Positions 16,756 to 24,676 of a stretch of 37,115 nt of DNA are shown piece after piece. Numbering within the stretch: the stretch's first letter is position 1; each line of letters begins with the position of its first letter. The translations under genes were made by a program, and so were the position numbers. The notes under the pieces are model-generated. The model was given only the letters and a program-made list of their open reading frames with translations. It did not search any database and was not told the DNA's origin. Source of the DNA: a virus; the IMG/VR virus record IMGVR_UViG_3300028498_000017, positions 1 to 37,115 of that record, one strand, 5' to 3'.

Positions 16756-16968
16756 TCACCCATCTAAAAAGATTGAGCCCGTCTGCTCATCATCGTCTTG
16801 CTGTTCAACGAGCTCATTTAATATCTCATCGTGCTGATCAAGCAGTCGCAATATGATTTTTTCTTTCTCACTGGACTGCTGGATTAGTACATTATTTTGT
16901 TCGACCAGTTTGGTCACTAGCTTTATCAAGCTTGGCAATGAGTCGTTTTGCTCGCTGTCTGGCTTCAT
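16756..16968 (-). CDS. Small coiled-coil protein, overlaps CxxC gene
   Basis: The ATG at 16968 starts a 70-residue acidic, leucine-rich protein (LPSLIKLVTKLVEQNNVLIQ, then ILRLLDQHDEILNELVEQQD) that should form a coiled coil. A GTG at 17004 would add 12 residues. Its first 77 bases overlap the small CxxC gene in another frame. The ribosome site is weak, so coupled translation is likely. I do not recognise the family; its position in the head-tail joining cluster is the only hint of function. Confidence 0.55.
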   Translation of the reverse strand: MKPDSEQNDSLPSLIKLVTKLVEQNNVLIQQSSEKEKIILRLLDQHDEILNELVEQQDDDEQTGSIFLDG

Positions 16969-17020
16969 CGGTTCTTCGTTTAATCCACTCACGGCGTGCC
17001 TCACATCCTTTACAAGTCAT
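16892..17020 (-). CDS. Small basic CxxC protein (42 residues)
   Basis: The ATG at 17020 lies 2 bp after the stop of the connector gene. The product begins MTCKGCEARREWIKRRTDE and is strongly basic, with one CxxC pair, so dimers could share a metal ion. Short proteins starting like this are common in this place of HK97-like genomes, but their function is unknown to me. The next gene starts inside it in another frame. Confidence 0.6.
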   Translation of the reverse strand: MTCKGCEARREWIKRRTDEARQRAKRLIAKLDKASDQTGRTK

Positions 17021-17022
17021 TG

Positions 17023-17331
17023 TTAGATTCCCATTCGTCTATATGGCTGTAGCAGATGATAAGCACCTAGCGGTATCTCAGTCATCGATGATTCAGATAC
17101 CGCTTCACGATGGGCGTACCAGTGCCCAACGATAAGCAAAGTCGCTTGGTCAATAGACGGGTTATCAATAACACCATCAGGATCATCATCTGGTACCGCC
17201 ACCTCGTAAATGGTTCGGTCTAGGTACATTTGCACATGGTCGCGAGCAGCTGCCATATATCCAGCCAGCAGCACATCTTCATCATCGTGCTCGATGCGGC
17301 ATTGGTGCTTGACCTGCTCGAGTGTGACCAT
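17023..17331 (-). CDS. Head-tail connector, HK97 gp6-like
   Basis: The 102-residue product starts MVTLEQVKHQCRIEHDDED, followed by LLAGYMAAARDHVQMYLDR, the hallmark of the gp6 adaptor family (Phage_connect_1). Twelve or thirteen copies form a ring under the portal. It follows the 69-residue paralogue gene by 2 bp. The tail of the protein (LGAYHLLQPYRRMGI) is also typical. Confidence 0.9.
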   Translation of the reverse strand: MVTLEQVKHQCRIEHDDEDVLLAGYMAAARDHVQMYLDRTIYEVAVPDDDPDGVIDNPSIDQATLLIVGHWYAHREAVSESSMTEIPLGAYHLLQPYRRMGI

Positions 17332-17333
17332 AA

Positions 17334-17543
17334 TTAATCTGCCTTATCTTTGGTATCGTTTTTTACTGCTGCTTTAGTTTTTGGCGTTTCCGCTTTTACT
17401 GCCTCAACATGAGGTGCATCGACTTCAACAGCATGGCCTTTTTTCACCAGCTTCTTACCTTCGGCATTATCTACTTCGACAATGGTATTGCTCTGTCGAA
17501 AAACTCGATTAACCATCGTGTATCTCAAAGTACGTATCAACAT
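17334..17543 (-). CDS. Small head-region protein, paralogue A
   Basis: The 69-residue product and the next upstream gene align over their first 36 residues from their first methionines (EGKKLVKKGHAVEV here, SGQQLIDRGDAELV there), which supports this start. A beta-rich first half precedes a disordered Lys/Ala/Asp tail (VKNDTKDKAD). Proteins of this form sit after the capsid gene in several siphophages. A role in capsid decoration or DNA packaging (like lambda FI, by position) is possible but not shown. Confidence 0.65.
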   Translation of the reverse strand: MLIRTLRYTMVNRVFRQSNTIVEVDNAEGKKLVKKGHAVEVDAPHVEAVKAETPKTKAAVKNDTKDKAD

Positions 17544-17549
17544 AATTAA

Positions 17550-17741
17550 TTACTCGTCTTTGGTGGTGGATTTCTTGGCAGCTGGTTTTGACTTAGCTGC
17601 AGAATCGTCATCATCTTTGACTAATTCTGCATCACCTCTGTCAATGAGTTGTTGACCACTGATATCACTGACTTCAACATCTTCACCTGCTTTATAGGTT
17701 TTGTTACCCATGCACATAACGTCTTTAAACTTAACTTTCAT
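17550..17741 (-). CDS. Small head-region protein, paralogue B
   Basis: The 63-residue product begins MKVKFKDVMCMGNKTYKAG and has the EVSDISGQQLIDRGDAELV segment shared with paralogue A. Its tail (KSKPAAKKSTTKDE) is lysine-rich and probably disordered. It is the first gene after the capsid terminator and has a strong AGGAG ribosome site. The pair looks like a tandem duplication that has diverged. Confidence 0.65.
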   Translation of the reverse strand: MKVKFKDVMCMGNKTYKAGEDVEVSDISGQQLIDRGDAELVKDDDDSAAKSKPAAKKSTTKDE

Positions 17742-17796
17742 GACCTGCTCCTTTTAGTAAAACAAAATCAGCTTAGTAAACTGGCTTTGGCTTAAT

Positions 17797-17834
17797 AAAA
17801 AAACACGCAACTTAATAGACAGGTTGCGTGTTTT
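17797..17834. terminator. Strong terminator after major capsid gene
   Basis: AACACGCAAC and GTTGCGTGTT form a ten-pair perfect stem, extended by A-T pairs, with T-runs on both strands. It directly follows the capsid stop (17859) in the minus direction. It should protect or stabilise the capsid message. Confidence 0.8.
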
Positions 17835-17858
17835 GTATTTTCAAAGATAAAAGTTTCG

Positions 17859-19079
17859 TTATGGGGCGATTGCCAAAGAGCCTTTGACAAATGCTTGTGG
17901 ACGATAGACGGTCAGAGTTAAGCGCTCTTCAGCACGGACTGATACCATATTTTTCTCAAAGTCATCGGCATTCTCAGTAGAGACGATAACGTTCGCATCT
18001 TCACGGTCAAAGATTTGCGCGGCATCGGCAAATGAGCCAGTCAAGAAGTTGCCAAGCATGCCCGCCTGATTAGTTTGCGCGACTGGCAAACCCCATAAGC
18101 GTGCTTCTAACGTACCAAATGGATTGCTGAATAAGTAACCTTTAGTGTTGGCATCTTTGATCAGCTCAATGTCGGTCCAATCGATATCGTGCATCACATG
18201 GCCAGTTGCTGATAGCTCAGCCAAAGTTACTTGCAGCATTGCCAAGCGCATAATATCCAGGCTGTTTGAAGGCGTAGTTTTAGTGCTAGGATTGGCAAAT
18301 GCTTGTGCTTGCGGATAGATACCATGCAAGTTATTACCTACACCGCTACCAAATAGCAGCTGTGTATCTTCGACACGCTTTAGACCGTTAAGTAAACGAC
18401 CATTGATAATGCTTCGTAGTTGTGGCAAATCATCAAGCGTCTGCTTAGCAATTTTCATTAGGTGAGCCACTGTCTTGACGCCAGACAACACTTCTTCAAA
18501 CTCAATATTCGAATATGGCTTGGTCGTATTTTCAGCAACCGGCGCAGCATTATTGGTGAATAATGTCTCACGCAGATAAGCAACCGCATTTGATTCAGTA
18601 TCACCTGGCGCCAATAAATCACGCACAGTTAAGCGCTGGTTTGGATTGGTAATAATCTGAGTAGTACCATCAACTGGATTTACAGCAAATGAAGTCAATG
18701 CTGCGCGAGGTACATCAATAGCTAAGCGGCGACCAGCAACTACAGAGTTACTAAACTCAATAATGCTATCGTTTGCGATGACAAGATCACCTGCGCGATT
18801 ACGGGCTGGTGCTTGGTTGCCACCATTACCAATGCGTGCGAATAACTGCTCAGCTTCACCCAGTTCAGTTTGTAACTTATTCTGGGTATCACGCATCGTG
18901 TTTAAATCGGTAAGCAACTTATCGACTTCATTCTTGGTTTTCTCTGATAGTTCGCCAGCTTTTTGAGCTTCTTTTAAAGCGTTTTCCGCTGCCGGCAACG
19001 TTTTTTCAGTTAGCTCTTTGACGCTAGCATTGACTTGCTTTAGCTGTTCAGCCGTTTGATCTTTATTTTGATCAGACAT
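17859..19079 (-). CDS. Major capsid protein, HK97 gp5-like
   Basis: The 406-residue product has a charged coiled-coil delta domain at the start (about 1-75, NKDQTAEQLKQVNASVKEL) that serves as the internal scaffold and should be removed by the protease encoded next door. The rest has HK97-fold motifs (FAVNPVDGTTQIITN, VRAEERLTLTVYRPQAFVKG at the end). The lysine and asparagine needed for HK97 cross-links cannot be assigned by eye. Terminator hairpins stand on both sides. Confidence 0.92.
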   Translation of the reverse strand: MSDQNKDQTAEQLKQVNASVKELTEKTLPAAENALKEAQKAGELSEKTKNEVDKLLTDLNTMRDTQNKLQTELGEAEQLFARIGNGGNQAPARNRAGDLVIANDSIIEFSNSVVAGRRLAIDVPRAALTSFAVNPVDGTTQIITNPNQRLTVRDLLAPGDTESNAVAYLRETLFTNNAAPVAENTTKPYSNIEFEEVLSGVKTVAHLMKIAKQTLDDLPQLRSIINGRLLNGLKRVEDTQLLFGSGVGNNLHGIYPQAQAFANPSTKTTPSNSLDIMRLAMLQVTLAELSATGHVMHDIDWTDIELIKDANTKGYLFSNPFGTLEARLWGLPVAQTNQAGMLGNFLTGSFADAAQIFDREDANVIVSTENADDFEKNMVSVRAEERLTLTVYRPQAFVKGSLAIAP

Positions 19080-19092
19080 AATTTTTTCTCAC

Positions 19093-19116
19093 AAAAAAAG
19101 CCGCCATATAGGCAGC
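19093..19116 (-). terminator. Terminator-like hairpin between protease and capsid genes
   Basis: On the minus strand GCTGCC and GGCGGC pair over six bases (one T:G) around TATAT, followed by seven T. It lies just after the protease stop and before the capsid gene. Confidence 0.62.
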
Positions 19117-19137
19117 GAGGTGAATGGTTGAGTTTGT

Positions 19138-19986
19138 TTATTTCAGTTTGATTGAGTTAATCGCATTCTGCAGATCATCAATCAACCCCGATAAGTCAAC
19201 GCCAGCGTTTTGCGTAGCATCTGTTTGAGTAGCGCTAGGCGTACTCTTTAAATCTTTTACAAGACCACGGCGTTCTTTACGAGACATACCCGCTTGCGCC
19301 ATGATTAAATCTAGTTTGTGAGCTGCGATGCGCTCTTTAGCAGTATTGTTGGTTTGCTCTGCAATCACATCAGAGTCCAAAAAGCTATCAGCCATACCTG
19401 TTTCAACAGCTTGCTTGCCATTGATCCAAGTCTCTTTATCCATCTGCAGTGATAGCTCAGTCGCCTCCATACCACTTTTGACATGATAAATATCAGCAAT
19501 AGTTGCATCGATTTGCTCTAAAAAATCAGCCACTTCGCGCATATCGTTACGATTGCCACCAACACCGGTCCATGCATTGTGAATCATAAAGAAGCCAGCA
19601 CGCGCAATCTTAACTTCATCAGCCGCCATTGCGATAAACGAGGCGGCGCTTGCAGCCATACCAAGTACTCGCACGGTTACATGACCAGCATATTCGCGCA
19701 GCATGTTGTAGATTGCCAAGCCTTCGAACACATCACCACCAGGTGAGTTAATATTAACGACGATATCTGCACCGTTAAATCTTTTGAGTTGAGCGCTGAT
19801 AGACTTGCCAGTGATACCACCATCGGTCCACCAGTCATAGCCAATAACCTCTAAGATATTAATAACGTGTTCAGAGTCATCATCTGACGCTTTGATGTCT
19901 GGATTCCATTGATCCAAAGCAAGCGGCATTCTTACATCATGCGTTGCTTCAAAATCAGCTTTTGGCATCATTGTTCGCTTGCTCAT
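19138..19986 (-). CDS. Prohead protease, ClpP-like serine peptidase
   Basis: The ATG at 19986 (MSKRTMMPKADF) is chosen, as GGAG lies nine bases upstream; earlier starts reach 20025. The 282-residue product has the ClpP-fold landmarks NINSPGGDVFEGLAIYNML (78-96), the serine in GMAASAAS (Ser113) and the histidine in FFMIHNAW (His136). It should cut the delta domain from the capsid protein during head maturation. It overlaps the end of the portal gene by 32 bp, which suggests coupled translation. Confidence 0.9.
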   Translation of the reverse strand: MSKRTMMPKADFEATHDVRMPLALDQWNPDIKASDDDSEHVINILEVIGYDWWTDGGITGKSISAQLKRFNGADIVVNINSPGGDVFEGLAIYNMLREYAGHVTVRVLGMAASAASFIAMAADEVKIARAGFFMIHNAWTGVGGNRNDMREVADFLEQIDATIADIYHVKSGMEATELSLQMDKETWINGKQAVETGMADSFLDSDVIAEQTNNTAKERIAAHKLDLIMAQAGMSRKERRGLVKDLKSTPSATQTDATQNAGVDLSGLIDDLQNAINSIKLK

Positions 19987-21235
19987 CTTTGGTAACTCCA
20001 TTGTAGTTTGTGCCCACTTGATCAAGCGGGATTAATGCTGATTGGATAGTATATTTATCACCACCTTCAATCGGCGGCATATTTTCTTTTGAACGGACTT
20101 CATCGCGGTTTATCCAACCGTTATTCAGACCTGATGAATAGTATTCAGAGCGCGTCTTACTGTCTGCTCGTAGCAAGCCTTCGACATTAAACTCAACATA
20201 GTATTTATCACTATCAAGTTTGCCAATAAGACAACGTAGTATCTCTTGCTCAATATTGACTAGCAGCGGTCTAAATGTGTACTTCAAAAAGTGTAAGTCT
20301 TGCGCTTCAGCAGAAGCCGCCCATGAGCTTTGTTTGTCAAAATGGCCAATCATGATGGGCGATACACGGAACCAACGACAGATCTCTTCAATCTCAAAAG
20401 AGCGTGTCTCAAGCATTTGCGCCGCTTCCGGGTTCATGGTCACGCCGTTATATTGCATTCCATGCTCGAGTACCATAGTCTTGCCAGCGTTGCTGCTACC
20501 CATAAATCTTTCTATATGCTTACTTAAGCTAGTACGTTGCTCTTTATTAAGCTTTTCTGAAGTGGTTAAAAACCCAGAGGTTTGCAATCCATTCTCAAAG
20601 AACTTACCAGCTGCTTGCTCAGCGGATGCAGCAGTAGCAAATGTTTCGCGGCCCTTATTAATGGTAAAGATACCCATCACGCCATCAACACCAAAGGCAC
20701 GAATATGCATAACATCTTTATGATTAATTTCTCGGCGCGTACCTTCATCTGTGTAGTGATACTGCAGTAGTTGATTGTTTTTATTGCGCGTCACGCTTAC
20801 GTGCTGAGGCAATAGCGGCTCAAGAGAGATGATTCGCTTGCCTGTGATATTGCGCTTAATCTCAACGTAAGCATTACCCCAAAGCAATAGACTTGCCACA
20901 ATCATTTGCATGAATCGTGCAGGTGTCATCTCATAATTGGGTGATCGGCATAGCAAGTCATATAGAGGATGTTGTTTGGCCACCACACGACTACCGTCAG
21001 CTTTAGTTTCATAAACCTTTAGCGGCAATGTTGATACTGTCTCAGCCACTAAGCGCACGCATGAAAACACAGTACTAAGTTGTAAGGCGCTATCAACAGT
21101 GACGTTTTTGCCGCTGGCTGTTCTGGTAGACACATTATCGCTAGGCGTTAGACTCAGATGTCCATCCAAGCCTAAAAAACTGATTGCGGCTTTTGCAGCT
21201 TTTGCAAAACGCTTGGGCTTGATTAGATTAAGCAC
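19955..21235 (-). CDS. Portal protein, HK97 gp3-like
   Basis: The 426-residue product starts with GTG at 21235, seven bases after AAGGA. It has the portal signatures TASGKNVTVDSALQLSTVFSC near the start, LPLKVYE, LLWGNAYVEI and LLRADSKTRSEYYSSGLNNG near the end. Twelve copies form the ring through which DNA enters. It follows the large terminase by 16 bp and overlaps the protease. Confidence 0.93.
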   Translation of the reverse strand: MLNLIKPKRFAKAAKAAISFLGLDGHLSLTPSDNVSTRTASGKNVTVDSALQLSTVFSCVRLVAETVSTLPLKVYETKADGSRVVAKQHPLYDLLCRSPNYEMTPARFMQMIVASLLLWGNAYVEIKRNITGKRIISLEPLLPQHVSVTRNKNNQLLQYHYTDEGTRREINHKDVMHIRAFGVDGVMGIFTINKGRETFATAASAEQAAGKFFENGLQTSGFLTTSEKLNKEQRTSLSKHIERFMGSSNAGKTMVLEHGMQYNGVTMNPEAAQMLETRSFEIEEICRWFRVSPIMIGHFDKQSSWAASAEAQDLHFLKYTFRPLLVNIEQEILRCLIGKLDSDKYYVEFNVEGLLRADSKTRSEYYSSGLNNGWINRDEVRSKENMPPIEGGDKYTIQSALIPLDQVGTNYNGVTKDEQANNDAKS

Positions 21236-21251
21236 ATTGAATCCTTAAATA

Positions 21252-22991
21252 TTAAACGCCGATCATGATTGGGTCATCGTAGAAGCCGTTGTCACCACTA
21301 CCGCCGTCACCTGCCAGCACCATTGCACGGCTGATACCCATTAACAGAGCAACAGCACCATCAATTTTCTTGTAGTTGGTTTCTTTACGCGGGAATACGT
21401 TGTTATTCGCATCTTCGCGTGATACCACATTGCCAATCATCCAAGATAAGACTGGGTGGCCATCGTGATGGAACCGCCCGCCTTTCATAGCTGCTTCTAA
21501 TTCACGCATAGCAGGAGAAAAAGACTTGACCGTCTTAGGAATCTTTACGGCGTCATATCCCGCGGCTTCGATAGTGGCGGCGACCTGGAAACCACCCCAT
21601 TCATCGTAAGGTACTTCGGTTAATGGAAAGCTACCTGCATCAGAAACCAAATCTTCAGCAATGGCATTCAGGTCATTTTCAGCACCATCATGCACTTCAA
21701 GCAAACCTTGATTCATCCATTTCTGGTACCGCTCAACCGCTTGTTTCTCATCACCCTTATAAACCGTGTCTTCTGGTAAATAAAACCATGGTGCCAAGCA
21801 GTAGTAATGAAGCTTGCCATCGTCCTCATAGCGATAAAACAGATTAATACGTGCTGCAATATCGATTTTTGACGCCAAGTCAATTGGCATCACACAAGGC
21901 GTGGTTGAAAAATCATCAATAATTAGCATGTCATCAGCACACGCGCGCCAATGTTCCATATTAAAGAAGGCAGATTTTGCAGATACCCAAACATTAAGAT
22001 GCTTGGTCTTAAAAGAGTTTTGACGGCTAGCGTTATTGATAGCCTTGGTTTGCTGTGACTCTAAGAAGTCAGCATATACAGATACGTCGTAATTAGGGTT
22101 GGCTTTAATAAGCACCTTTGGGTCGGTCCAATCATCACCTTCATCAATACTCCAAATCCAACCAAACAGCTCATCGTCTGGCACATTGCCCAGCAGCATA
22201 TCTTGCACACGGCTGCGCAGCTCGTAGCAAGGGCCTTCAATGTTGTGACCGGCAGTGGTGATAACAAATATCATCGGCTGGCGGCGTGCGCCCATACCCG
22301 TTTGCATCGTGTCATAAAGCCTGCTATCAGGATGCTCATGATATTCATCGACGATGGCGCAATGTGGTGACTGACCATCTGGCGGGTCACCGATAATAGG
22401 CTCAAACAAAGAACCATCATCAGGACGCTCGAGACTGGCTGCATTAATCTGTATGCCAGTGGCCGCTATTAGATCGGGCGAACGCATTACCATTAAGCGT
22501 GCTGGTTTAAATACTTCCCACGCTTGCTTCTCAGTTGTGGCGCCAGAATAAACCTCGCTACCAAATTCACCATCATTGGCAAACATATTAAGAGCGACAC
22601 CGGCAGCAATTGCAGACTTACCATTCTTGCGTGGTACTTCCCAATAGGACTCACGGAAGCGTCTGAACCCATCTTTTTTACGAACCCAACCGAACGTGAC
22701 CGCGATACCAAATTTTTGCCATGGCTCAAGCTGAATTTTCAAGCGCTTTAGGGCCCACTCACCTTTGGTGTGTGGTAGCAACTCAACGAAAAGTATCTTT
22801 TTTTCGGCTGCTTTTGGGTCAAATTTATATAGATAGTTGCGTTTTTTCGATGCTTTCAAGTCATCTAAGTGACGTTGGCAAGCCAAAACCACCCACTTAC
22901 ACGCTGGAATTTTGCCTTTGACGACTGAGCGAGCCCACTTATTGGCGATATCAACATTAGGATAATCAGCCATAATCTCTCGCTTGAGCAT
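21252..22991 (-). CDS. terL: Terminase large subunit
   Basis: The 579-residue product is the packaging motor and nuclease. The ATPase half shows the Walker A motif PRKNGKS (120-126) and the Walker B motif CAIVDEYHE (211-219). The nuclease half has acidic residues in PIDLASKID and DEWGGFQ. It belongs to the Terminase_1 group typical of HK97-like phages. Its start touches the stop of the small subunit (TAGATG); an ATG six codons on (22973) is an alternative. Confidence 0.95.
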   Translation of the reverse strand: MLKREIMADYPNVDIANKWARSVVKGKIPACKWVVLACQRHLDDLKASKKRNYLYKFDPKAAEKKILFVELLPHTKGEWALKRLKIQLEPWQKFGIAVTFGWVRKKDGFRRFRESYWEVPRKNGKSAIAAGVALNMFANDGEFGSEVYSGATTEKQAWEVFKPARLMVMRSPDLIAATGIQINAASLERPDDGSLFEPIIGDPPDGQSPHCAIVDEYHEHPDSRLYDTMQTGMGARRQPMIFVITTAGHNIEGPCYELRSRVQDMLLGNVPDDELFGWIWSIDEGDDWTDPKVLIKANPNYDVSVYADFLESQQTKAINNASRQNSFKTKHLNVWVSAKSAFFNMEHWRACADDMLIIDDFSTTPCVMPIDLASKIDIAARINLFYRYEDDGKLHYYCLAPWFYLPEDTVYKGDEKQAVERYQKWMNQGLLEVHDGAENDLNAIAEDLVSDAGSFPLTEVPYDEWGGFQVAATIEAAGYDAVKIPKTVKSFSPAMRELEAAMKGGRFHHDGHPVLSWMIGNVVSREDANNNVFPRKETNYKKIDGAVALLMGISRAMVLAGDGGSGDNGFYDDPIMIGV

Positions 22992-23456
22992 CTACATATT
23001 AAGGACACCTGAAAATGGGTTTGTTTGTTCTTTATTGCCAACGCCAGTTAAGCGCTGACGCGAAGATGGGTCAAGGCCAAGCAAACTACCAAAAGTCGCC
23101 ATTTGTCTTACTGCTTCATTGAGTGCTGTTAATGCTGGGTTCTTGATTGTGCTTCCACCTTCAGTGGCTAAAGTTATACCGTTTAAAGCAATCTCTTTTT
23201 GGCACTCACGATAGTTATCATAGGCCATACAGAAAACTTCGACGTTATGCATGTCGGTAATTTTTAGCAGCTCGTTTTCTAAAAGCTCAGGTACTATCGA
23301 GCGCCAAATCATCGGTGCAAATTCTAGGCCGTCCATATAATCGGGCGGGTCAATATCAGTAACATTACTAAATTCTGGAACGTTGATATTTTTGCCTTTA
23401 GATTTTTTCGGGTCCGGCTTGCGACCTCGACCCGGTACCGCCGCCAAACCTCCCAT
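22992..23456 (-). CDS. terS: Terminase small subunit, P27 family
   Basis: The 154-residue product begins with a proline- and lysine-rich stretch (VPGRGRKPDPKKSKGKN) and continues with a helical core (MIWRSIVPELLENELL at 48-63; YDNYRECQKEIALNGITL at 79-96) and the family tail FGSLLGLDPSSRQRL. It recognises the packaging site on phage DNA, which should lie close by. It abuts the large subunit. Confidence 0.9.
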   Translation of the reverse strand: MGGLAAVPGRGRKPDPKKSKGKNINVPEFSNVTDIDPPDYMDGLEFAPMIWRSIVPELLENELLKITDMHNVEVFCMAYDNYRECQKEIALNGITLATEGGSTIKNPALTALNEAVRQMATFGSLLGLDPSSRQRLTGVGNKEQTNPFSGVLNM

Positions 23457-23504
23457 ACCATAAATTCCTTAGCTTAGTCAACGGGCTAAACTTTTAATTA
23501 AACG

Positions 23505-23580
23505 CGCGTAAAAATGTACTTTAGGGGGCGGTCACACGGGGCTTCCGGCTGAAGTGCAATCATACCCCCTACCTTACACT
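23505..23580. other. Candidate cos/packaging region
   Basis: A 142-bp gap between the small terminase and the next gene holds an abrupt GC-rich patch (GGGGGCGGTCACACGGGGC, about 23524-23542) inside AT-rich sequence, and a CCCCC run (23564-23568) that can pair with the G-run. HK97-like phages keep their cohesive-end site next to terS and an HNH gene, as here. No overhang can be read from a prophage. Confidence 0.35.
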
Positions 23581-23598
23581 GCATTAGCTAAGCTAAAT

Positions 23599-23823
23599 CT
23601 AATCAGTCAACCGCTTTAATTCTTCGTATAACTCAGAGTTCAATTGCTCTATTTCATCTAGTGATTCTGCTGTTGCCGCAAGCACTGATGAGCCATTGCT
23701 AAGTGTGATTTGTATGCACCAGTAGTAACTGGAATTGTATTCATTAACTCGCTCAAAAACAGAGGTTGAGACAATGTTATTAACGTTAATCAAAGACTTT
23801 CCAATCTTAATAAACTTAGCCAT
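23599..23823 (-). CDS. Small hypothetical protein near packaging genes
   Basis: The 74-residue product (MAKFIKIGKSLINVNNIVST at the start) alternates beta-like stretches and ends in an acidic helix (EQLNSELYEELKRL). I do not recognise it. It starts 5 bp after the HNH gene stop, so the two are probably translated together. Confidence 0.6.
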   Translation of the reverse strand: MAKFIKIGKSLINVNNIVSTSVFERVNEYNSSYYWCIQITLSNGSSVLAATAESLDEIEQLNSELYEELKRLTD

Positions 23824-23828
23824 ATCAA

Positions 23829-24173
23829 TTACTCATTAGCTGTTTTGGTTCGGTGACACTTCTTACAGAGCGATTGTAGGTTTTCAAGCTCATCTGTACC
23901 TCCGTTTGCTTTATTAATTATGTGATCGACGTCGGTGGCTGGCACGAATCTACCTGCCTGCTTACAAGCCATGCAAAGATAACCATCACGCTCAAGTACT
24001 TGCGCACGAATCTTACGCCAAGCATGTCCATAACCTCGCTTGGTTGTGCTGCCTGTCCTGTCTGGTCGCTTGGTCCAGTTGCTTCGTTGGTCTGCATGCT
24101 CATCACAGTATCCTTTGTCTTTTCGTTTAACTAAGTTCGGGCATCGGTATTGACGGCAAGGTGTGGACGGCAT
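23829..24173 (-). CDS. HNH endonuclease
   Basis: The ATG at 24173 (MPSTPCRQYRCPNLVKRKD) is chosen over one five codons earlier, because GGAAA lies upstream and the family starts this way. The 114-residue product has an N-terminal zinc-binding set (CRQYRCPN, GYCDEH), then the nuclease core: LERDGYLCMACK, VDHIINKANGG and NLQSLCKKCHRTKT. HNH proteins next to terminase help cut at cos in HK97-like phages. It overlaps the preceding small gene. Confidence 0.9.
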   Translation of the reverse strand: MPSTPCRQYRCPNLVKRKDKGYCDEHADQRSNWTKRPDRTGSTTKRGYGHAWRKIRAQVLERDGYLCMACKQAGRFVPATDVDHIINKANGGTDELENLQSLCKKCHRTKTANE

Positions 24174-24349
24174 GGCTTTGGTTTCCATTTATTATTATCA
24201 GGCTCAATCATAGCCATGTACTTCTTAGCATCGCTGTTGCCATTGTTAGCTCTAGCAGTAAGTAGCTTCAGGTTTGAGTCTCTATACTTTAGCGTCTCGC
24301 CTGTTCGGTAGTTGTTATACAGCGTTTCGCTTGTGCACTCGTATCGCAT
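24131..24349 (-). CDS. Small hypothetical protein, overlaps HNH gene
   Basis: The 72-residue product starts MRYECTSETLYNNYRTGET. A middle helix (LKLLTARANNGNSDAKKYMAMI) precedes a basic, proline-rich tail. No family is recognised. Its last 43 bases overlap the start of the HNH gene in another frame. It lies about 35 bp after the terminator that follows the tRNA, and its ribosome site is weak. Confidence 0.5.
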   Translation of the reverse strand: MRYECTSETLYNNYRTGETLKYRDSNLKLLTARANNGNSDAKKYMAMIEPDNNKWKPKPCRPHLAVNTDART

Positions 24350-24380
24350 AACAACAGCCTCGCTACCAAACGTTAGATAT

Positions 24381-24410
24381 AAAAAAGCCCACGCTATTTC
24401 TAACGTGGGT
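24381..24410 (-). terminator. Terminator downstream of the tRNA
   Basis: On the minus strand CCCACG and CGTGGG form a six-pair stem (24387-24409) with a ten-base loop, then six T. It lies 47 bp after the tRNA 3' end and before the packaging genes. Confidence 0.72.
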
Positions 24411-24456
24411 AAGGAAGATTTTTGGTACCGTCATTGATGAGGGTACCACTTTGATT

Positions 24457-24533
24457 TGGCCCGTTGGGCAGGACTCGAACCTACGACCTCATACATCAGT
24501 GTAATGCGCTCTAACCAACTGAGCTACCTACGG
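24457..24533 (-). tRNA. Aberrant tRNA, anticodon position CTG (Gln?)
   Basis: The 77-base cloverleaf has CCGTAGG/CCAACGG as acceptor (one A:A mismatch), G73 and an encoded CCA, a perfect D-arm (GCTC/GAGC), AGGTC as variable loop and a T-arm GTAGG-TTCGAGT-CCTGC. The anticodon arm is odd: stem CATTA/GTATG pairs in only three of five positions, and position 33 of the loop (CACTGAT) is A instead of the near-universal T. By position the anticodon is CTG, and G73, A37 and T38 agree with glutamine tRNAs. An alternative fold gives a six-pair stem with a bulge and a CTGA tetraloop. It may be a decaying gene or one altered to escape anticodon nucleases. Confidence 0.7.
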
Positions 24534-24534
24534 G

Positions 24535-24676
24535 ATAAGATGCGCCATCACATCATGATGACTACACGCCACATGCAACGCGCATCAATCAGTGAGGGCT
24601 TCGATTTGGTTGCAGTGCCACCTGCTAGCGGGTGTCTCTATGGCATGTGCTGACTGTGGCTAAATCAATCAGGCAT
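24535..24676. other. Gap upstream of tRNA, no gene seen
   Basis: Between the tRNA and the terminator after the 274-residue gene I see no open frame with a ribosome site on either strand. The only local structure is a short inverted repeat (CACCTGCTAGCGGGTG, about 24619-24634, one mismatch). It could be tRNA leader sequence. Confidence 0.4.

Noticed and set aside
24457-24533. Opal suppressor tRNA (TCA anticodon)
   Set aside because: TCA appears only on the plus strand. All cloverleaf features lie on the minus strand, where the anticodon position reads CTG.
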